This document shows, piece by piece, positions 59,111 through 64,000 of a stretch of 64,000 nt of DNA. Under the pieces are notes generated by a model. The model was not told where the DNA came from. It worked only from the letters and a program-made list of their open reading frames with translations, and searched no databases. This DNA comes from Sphaerisporangium krabiense (lineage in GTDB: Bacteria > Actinomycetota > Actinomycetes > Streptosporangiales > Streptosporangiaceae): NCBI RefSeq assembly GCF_014200435.1, contig NZ_JACHBR010000001.1, forward strand, positions 5,088,001 to 5,152,000. The letters are read 5' to 3'. Position numbers and translations under genes: made by a program. Numbering within the stretch: position 1 is the first letter of the stretch; the number at the start of each line of letters is the position of its first letter.

Positions 59111-59815
59111 TCAGTCGCCGAAGCCCAAGAGGCGGGCCTGGCACAGGGCGTGGTGGTCGAACGCGGCGGCCGTGTCGGTGATGACGTTGTTGTACATGCC
59201 GAACAGCTCGAAGCTGACCACGCCGTAGATCGACGTCCACGCCATCACCGCCTGCATGATGACCTCGTCGGGCAGCGCGAAGAACAGGGACTCGCGCAGC
59301 CCCGCCGCGTCCTCGGCGAAAGAAGGCGGCGTGGGGGGGAGTCCCTGGGGGTGGGGCGCGAGCCGTCCCGCCCGGTGCGCTTCGCCCAGGATCGCCGCCA
59401 TCACGATGCCGTCCCGCGCGGCGGCCGCGGCCGTGTCCCGCGGGGCGACGTAGCCGGGCACCGGCGAGCCGTGGATCAGCGCGTACTCGTGCGGATGGGC
59501 CAGCGCCCACGTCCGGATGGCCCGGCAGGCGGCCATCCACCGCTCCAGATACGCATCCCTGGGACACGCCGCGTCCGCCTCCTCGACCGCCGCCCCCACG
59601 GCGTCGAAGGCCTCGATGATCAGCGCGGTGAGCAGTTCGTCCCTGCTGGGAAAGTAGCGATAGATCGCCGACGACACCATCCCGAGCTCCCGCGCCACAG
59701 CCCGCAACGACAGCCCCGCGGCCCCCTCCACCGCGAGCTGCCGCCGCGCCGCCTCCTTGATCTCCCCGACCAACTCGGCCCTGACCCGCTCCCGCGCGGT
59801 ACGACTGGCGTTCAT
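59111..59815 (-). CDS. TetR-family regulator with WHG-type C-terminal domain
   Basis: A 234-residue regulator. HTH: LSLRAVARELGMVSSAIYRYFPSRDELLTALI. The C-terminal domain (IRTWALAHPHEYALIHGSPVPGYVAP) is like that of the regulator at 54364. Upstream, between it and the repeat protein stop, are GAGCACTGC and GAGCGCTGC 21 bp apart, possible operator half-sites. No divergent target gene is next to it; the upstream gene points the same way. Confidence 0.88.
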   Translation of the reverse strand: MNASRTARERVRAELVGEIKEAARRQLAVEGAAGLSLRAVARELGMVSSAIYRYFPSRDELLTALIIEAFDAVGAAVEEADAACPRDAYLERWMAACRAIRTWALAHPHEYALIHGSPVPGYVAPRDTAAAAARDGIVMAAILGEAHRAGRLAPHPQGLPPTPPSFAEDAAGLRESLFFALPDEVIMQAVMAWTSIYGVVSFELFGMYNNVITDTAAAFDHHALCQARLLGFGD

Positions 59816-59876
59816 CCTGCCACTGTATCAGAGCACTGCATTAAATCGAGAGCGCTGCTCCAATTTGGTCGATGTG

Positions 59877-62800
59877 TCACTCGACGTGTTCGCGGAGCCA
59901 GAGCGGCCCTCTGACCCGCCCCTCGTCGCCCACCAGATCGGCGATCGCTCCGGCCGCGCGGTACCTGCTCACATCGTTCCCCGAGGGATCGGTGGCGAGC
60001 CGGTGCAACGCCATGACGGCCGGGTGCAGGTACCGCGGGCCGAGACCGGCCAGTCCCACGGCGATGTCAAGGTGATCCTCGGGTGGTACGCCGGGCCGTT
60101 CGAGAATGGGGATGGCCAGGGCGGCCGCGGCGCTCCTCTGGGACGGGTCCACACTCGCCAGGGCGAACAGGACCATGGCCTGTTCGTACGGTGCTCCGGT
60201 CACGCCGACCGCGAACTCCCGGAGGGCTGGCAGGGTAGGGTTGTGGGCTTTTAGGCGGGCCAGAGCCTGGATGGCCGCTAGGCGTTCTCGCGCAGAGGTG
60301 GAGGGCAGCGTCGCGAGCTCCCGTAGCACCTCGACCGCCTGCGGCAGGCTCTCAGCGTGACGAGAGATAAGGGCCTGCGTCGTCTCAAACCGGAGAGGTG
60401 GAGGAACCGACGCATCCCGTGCGGCCCGCAGCAGGGCTTCACCCGCCTCGCGCCCCAGCCGACCGGCCGAGTGGGCGGACGGGCCGCATGCTTCGTCACC
60501 GCCGGACGGCGGGCCATCCTCGGACGGTTCGGTGGCGGAGTCGCGGGACCCCGAGGAGAGCGGAGGGCGTGCGGGGGCGTCAGGCACGATGGCACTCAGG
60601 GCGTCCAGGGCCAGCGCGCGGTGCGCGGTGTCCGTCTGAGGATCAGAGATGAGCAGGCGGAGCGCCCGCACGGCCTCCGTGCGCCGTTCTTTGCCCATGT
60701 CGGCGAGGTCCAGCGCGGCGCGCCGACGGGTGCTGGCGGCGAGGCCGGGGTTTCCCGCCATCTCCGCGAGCGCGCGGAAGGCGACCTCGCGGGGCGCGTC
60801 CTCCTGCCGGGCTAGGATAAGGAGGGCTCTTCTGCGCGCGTCGTCCACCACCCCTACGTCCAGGCCGATATCCTGCAGCGTCTCGATCGCGGTGCGCCGT
60901 CCCTCGCGGCCGAGGAGCAGAAGAGCGTCTGTCACAAGGTGGCGCTGTTCGATAGGAACGGCGGGGTCACCGGCGATCTGCCGCAGCGCGGCGACGGAGT
61001 CAGGTCGTGCGGTGAGGTCCAGCGAGTCGAGTGCCAAGGCGGCCTCACCGCGTTCCCACGGGTCGGCGGAGTCGTCCCCGACGACCGCGCGAAGCAACCT
61101 GGCCGCGCGCACGCGGTTTCGGTGCCCCAGACGCGCGAGCGTTTCGGCGGCCTGGCGGCGCTCCCATGCCCGGACGGCTCGATCGCTGGCGATCGAATGG
61201 AGCAGGAGCGCGCCCCGCTCGTGATGGAGTGGGCCGATGCGCAGGAGCGACAGGGTCGCCAGGATGCGTTCGCGGCCCGTGCGCGCCCGATCCTCCGAGA
61301 CTCGGATGAGCAGGTCCACCGCCCGGAAATGATGCCCTTCGCCGATGTCGGCGAGACAGGCGACGGCCAGTACACGGGGCAACTCCGCGTGCTCGAGCGG
61401 CCCGGCAGTATCGGCCGTATCGGTGGTGTCGGTGAGAGCGTGGGCGGCCTCTTCCGTATCGCCGTCGAGGGGTTCTGCTGCGGCCGGGACCGTGGAGAAC
61501 GACTTCACCACACGCAACGCCCGGCGCCGAGCCTCCGGCCCCATGGTCATCAGCCGCTCGACCGCCCAGAACCGGTTCCAGGAGTCGGCCTCCGCATCCT
61601 CGGCCAGCACACCAAGGGCCTCGACGGCGAGGGCGTCGGTGTGCGGCGAGGGCATCCGGGCCAGTGACTCGGCCGCCCACCGGCGGACGAACCCTCCGGC
61701 ACCGGGCTCGCGCGCGAGCCGGTCGAGGGCGTTCACGGCACGGGACAGCGTGGCCGGGCCGAGCCTCGCGAGACGACGTAAGGCGTTCAACCGGTCGTCC
61801 GGGTCGAGGGCCTGGTCGTGGGCGAATTCGTCGAGGATCTCGATACCCCGACCGCGGTGCCCGCCGCCGTTCACGATGAGCTGCCAGGCGGCCGAGCATC
61901 GCACGTCCGGTGCCGCGTGCGCCTCTGTGGCTATGACGAACAGGGCGTCCGCGGCCTGGTCCCGGTGTTCCCCGCCCAGCGTCGCCAGGTCTTGCGCCGC
62001 CTCCGCTCGTTCCCCTGGATCGACTCCGGGGTCGAGCGCGATCCGGTACAGAAGGGTCGCTGCGCTACGCCTGGACTCCCCGCCCAGCTTGGCTCGTTCC
62101 TTGGCCACCCTCCGGCGAGCGGAGGAACCGAGATCGGAGTCCTCGGCCAGCGCCCGCAGGGCGGCCTCGGCCCAGGACTTCCGCTTGTCGTCCAGCCGCA
62201 TCAGATGCCACACCGCCGCCTCACGTACGGTGCTCGTCATCAGCGGGTTCGTCGCCATGAGGTGGAGGGCTTCGGCGACATCCGCACGTCGGCTGTTGTC
62301 CAACTCGCTGATGGTCGCCAAGAGATGCGGCTTATCCAGGTCGTCCCCCATGGGGTCGTCCACCAGTCCGCGGATGATCTCGATCGCCCGCGTGCGGTAC
62401 CAGGGCCGTAGCTGGGCGAACTCCTTCGCCGCCCGTCCCCGGCTGTCGATGCTCTGAGCCGGGTCGGTGGCTAGGTCGTGTAGACACGCGACTGCCTCGT
62501 CGGCCTGTTCAGTGCCCTGTCTCAGCAACACGCGGACGGCATAAGATCGTTCCCATCCTTGTCGTCGCGTAGGGTCGGCGGCCAGTCGCCGCAGCGCCCG
62601 GATGGCACGCTCACGGTGCACACCCCCCAGCGCCGCGAGTGTCTCGGCGGCCTGTGGCTGATCCATCGACTCGTCGGTCGGATCGGCCGCGAGCTCACCG
62701 AGAACCGCGGCGGCCTGGTCGCGACGCTCGCTCCCGAACGAGGCGAGCTCTTCGGCGGCCTTCCTGCGATCGTAGGCGTCGACCAGCTGATCGGTCGCCA

Positions 62801-64000
62801 CGGAGTGGAGCAGTCCCGCAGCCTGGGCGGCACCTCGATGTCCCATGCCGCCCAGGACCCGGGAGGCGAGCAGACGAGCCTTCGGTTCCGTCGTCGTGGC
62901 GGTACCGAGCTGGTGGATCAGGGCGGTGGTGGCGGGTCCGTCCTGGGGTCTGAGCGCGGCCCAGACCGCGGCGGCGAGCACACGGTGGGAGGTCGAGGTG
63001 AAGGGATCCTCCAGCAACGCGCGCACGAGCCCGAGCACGCTCGCTGAGTGCTCGTCCCCGAGCTTCGCCAGCGTGGTCGCCACCTCGAAGCGATCCTCGA
63101 CCGCAACGGCGGGAGAGGCGGCGAGGCGTAGAAGGATCCCAGCCGCCCGCGCCTGCCCGTCCACGCCGAGCACGGCCAGCTTGGAAGCAGCCGGGAAGGC
63201 GGCCGTGCTGGCGAGGTCATTGCCCAGCAGGTCAAGGGCTTCCACGCACTTGGACCTGAATTCGTGCCCCAACTCGCTCAGCGCCTCGGCCGCACGGAAC
63301 CGCTCGTCAGCGTCGGGGTGCGGTTCCATGGCCAGCTCGAAGAGGATCCGGGCCGCTTCACACCGTTCGTCCCTGCCGAGATCTGCCAGTTCCTCGGTTG
63401 CGACGCGGCGGTAGTAGGGGTACTTGCCGAGGTCGGTGGCCAGTTCGGTGAGGACGGCGGCGGCCTCCCGGCGGTAGGCCGTGTCGAGCAGCGCCATGAT
63501 CGCCAGGGTGGATCCCCGTTCGTGTTTGTCCGTCCTCAAGTCGTTCGCGAGCCCGCGGAGCAGGTCCATCGCCATGCCATAGTAGGCACCCCCCAGTCCG
63601 GCGAGGGTTTGCGCGGCCGCCCGGCGGAACCAGTCCTGGGCACCCGTATCACTCGCCACCTCCCGCAGGGCCTCGGCAGCTCGGACACGGTGCTCACCGC
63701 CCAGCTTGGCCAGCTCTTCCCCGGCATGGATGCGCGACCAGTGGTTCACGGCCGGATCGGTCGCCAGGTCGTGGAGGATCGCGCCGGCGCGCGTGCGGTG
63801 GTCGCCACCGAGTCGGCTGAGGCTCTCCACGGCGCTCAGGCGCTGCCCGATGCCGGTTGCCGGGTCGCCGCCGAGCGTGATGAGCGTCTCTGCGGCCCGC
63901 GCGCGGTGCTCGCCGCCGAAGCGGGCGAGGGCCGTGGCGGCTTGGCAGCGGATTCGCGCAGGACGATCGGCGGCGAGGAGCGCCCGGAGCAGGAACGGGC
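59877..64000 (-). CDS. Giant helical-repeat protein (about 36-residue HEAT/TPR-like units), 5' end outside the window
   Basis: An uninterrupted frame of at least 1,373 codons that enters from the right edge; a GTG at 63830 is only internal. It consists of about 35 units of ~36 residues with the pattern LA.LGxxHR..A..aL..LA.DP........R..AA. Two units carry long inserts (at about 61380-61480 and 60470-60590). The C-terminus is WLREHVE. Such alpha-solenoids bind proteins or nucleic acids. In actinomycetes similar arrays often form the C-terminal part of NACHT/STAND-type NTPases, whose NTPase would be upstream, beyond this window. No enzyme motif is visible here. Confidence 0.82.
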   Translation of the reverse strand, partial: PFLLRALLAADRPARIRCQAATALARFGGEHRARAAETLITLGGDPATGIGQRLSAVESLSRLGGDHRTRAGAILHDLATDPAVNHWSRIHAGEELAKLGGEHRVRAAEALREVASDTGAQDWFRRAAAQTLAGLGGAYYGMAMDLLRGLANDLRTDKHERGSTLAIMALLDTAYRREAAAVLTELATDLGKYPYYRRVATEELADLGRDERCEAARILFELAMEPHPDADERFRAAEALSELGHEFRSKCVEALDLLGNDLASTAAFPAASKLAVLGVDGQARAAGILLRLAASPAVAVEDRFEVATTLAKLGDEHSASVLGLVRALLEDPFTSTSHRVLAAAVWAALRPQDGPATTALIHQLGTATTTEPKARLLASRVLGGMGHRGAAQAAGLLHSVATDQLVDAYDRRKAAEELASFGSERRDQAAAVLGELAADPTDESMDQPQAAETLAALGGVHRERAIRALRRLAADPTRRQGWERSYAVRVLLRQGTEQADEAVACLHDLATDPAQSIDSRGRAAKEFAQLRPWYRTRAIEIIRGLVDDPMGDDLDKPHLLATISELDNSRRADVAEALHLMATNPLMTSTVREAAVWHLMRLDDKRKSWAEAALRALAEDSDLGSSARRRVAKERAKLGGESRRSAATLLYRIALDPGVDPGERAEAAQDLATLGGEHRDQAADALFVIATEAHAAPDVRCSAAWQLIVNGGGHRGRGIEILDEFAHDQALDPDDRLNALRRLARLGPATLSRAVNALDRLAREPGAGGFVRRWAAESLARMPSPHTDALAVEALGVLAEDAEADSWNRFWAVERLMTMGPEARRRALRVVKSFSTVPAAAEPLDGDTEEAAHALTDTTDTADTAGPLEHAELPRVLAVACLADIGEGHHFRAVDLLIRVSEDRARTGRERILATLSLLRIGPLHHERGALLLHSIASDRAVRAWERRQAAETLARLGHRNRVRAARLLRAVVGDDSADPWERGEAALALDSLDLTARPDSVAALRQIAGDPAVPIEQRHLVTDALLLLGREGRRTAIETLQDIGLDVGVVDDARRRALLILARQEDAPREVAFRALAEMAGNPGLAASTRRRAALDLADMGKERRTEAVRALRLLISDPQTDTAHRALALDALSAIVPDAPARPPLSSGSRDSATEPSEDGPPSGGDEACGPSAHSAGRLGREAGEALLRAARDASVPPPLRFETTQALISRHAESLPQAVEVLRELATLPSTSARERLAAIQALARLKAHNPTLPALREFAVGVTGAPYEQAMVLFALASVDPSQRSAAAALAIPILERPGVPPEDHLDIAVGLAGLGPRYLHPAVMALHRLATDPSGNDVSRYRAAGAIADLVGDEGRVRGPLWLREHVE

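Overview
This is a very GC-rich window in which coding frames show the strong third-position GC bias of actinobacteria. A type VII secretion (ESX) locus, mycosin, LuxR-type two-component regulators, DUF397 genes, a PF04672-type methyltransferase and a leucine leader before leuA fit a filamentous actinomycete. I suspect Streptosporangiales, but no marker here fixes the genus. I see no rRNA, tRNA, CRISPR array or complete insertion sequence.

Bases 1-32.5 kb are a dispersed ESX region. Core parts are the start of eccB (cut by the left edge), eccD and eccC in divergent orientation, and the protease mycP about 21 kb further on; eccE is not visible. Between them are candidate substrates: small helical WXG100/EspC-like proteins, two membrane-associated WXG-like proteins, a proline/collagen-like protein, a WXG100-lytic transglycosylase fusion, and a minus-strand operon (26984 down to 13532). 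That operon runs YbaB-like protein, WXG100, a 3,638-residue giant protein, two paralogous immunity-like proteins and a small membrane protein. YbaB-like genes sit beside substrate genes three times. An SseB-like protein and a membrane-anchored pseudokinase separate the giant operon from mycP.

Bases 32.7-47.7 kb are mostly chromosomal housekeeping and small regulatory units: a putative lipoprotein, a non-catalytic cytidine-deaminase-like protein with era, a NarL-type two-component pair divergent from a secreted PAF-acetylhydrolase-like enzyme, cytochrome oxidase subunit I, a DUF2630 gene, a leader-peptide-controlled leuA, a GlxA-type regulator divergent from an MFS exporter, a TetR regulator divergent from a TetX-like monooxygenase with three operator-like palindromes, and an ECF sigma factor with a SnoaL-like tail.

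Bases 47.7-64 kb are accessory. They hold DHFR-like and DUF1877-like genes, a decayed HTH/DUF5753-DUF397 locus, a two-gene zinc-metalloprotease cassette, a second truncated DUF397 joined to an alpha/beta hydrolase, a methyltransferase, a quinone oxidoreductase with its TetR regulator, a TerY-P-like triad (PP2C phosphatase, kinase, von Willebrand A protein) followed by a zinc-ribbon membrane protein, another TetR regulator, and a huge helical-repeat protein that runs off the right edge.

The parts most likely to be new biology are the giant ESX-linked protein operon, the metalloprotease cassette between DUF397 copies, the repeat protein at the right edge, and a 12-bp palindrome shared by an ESX-substrate promoter and the two-component/hydrolase promoter.
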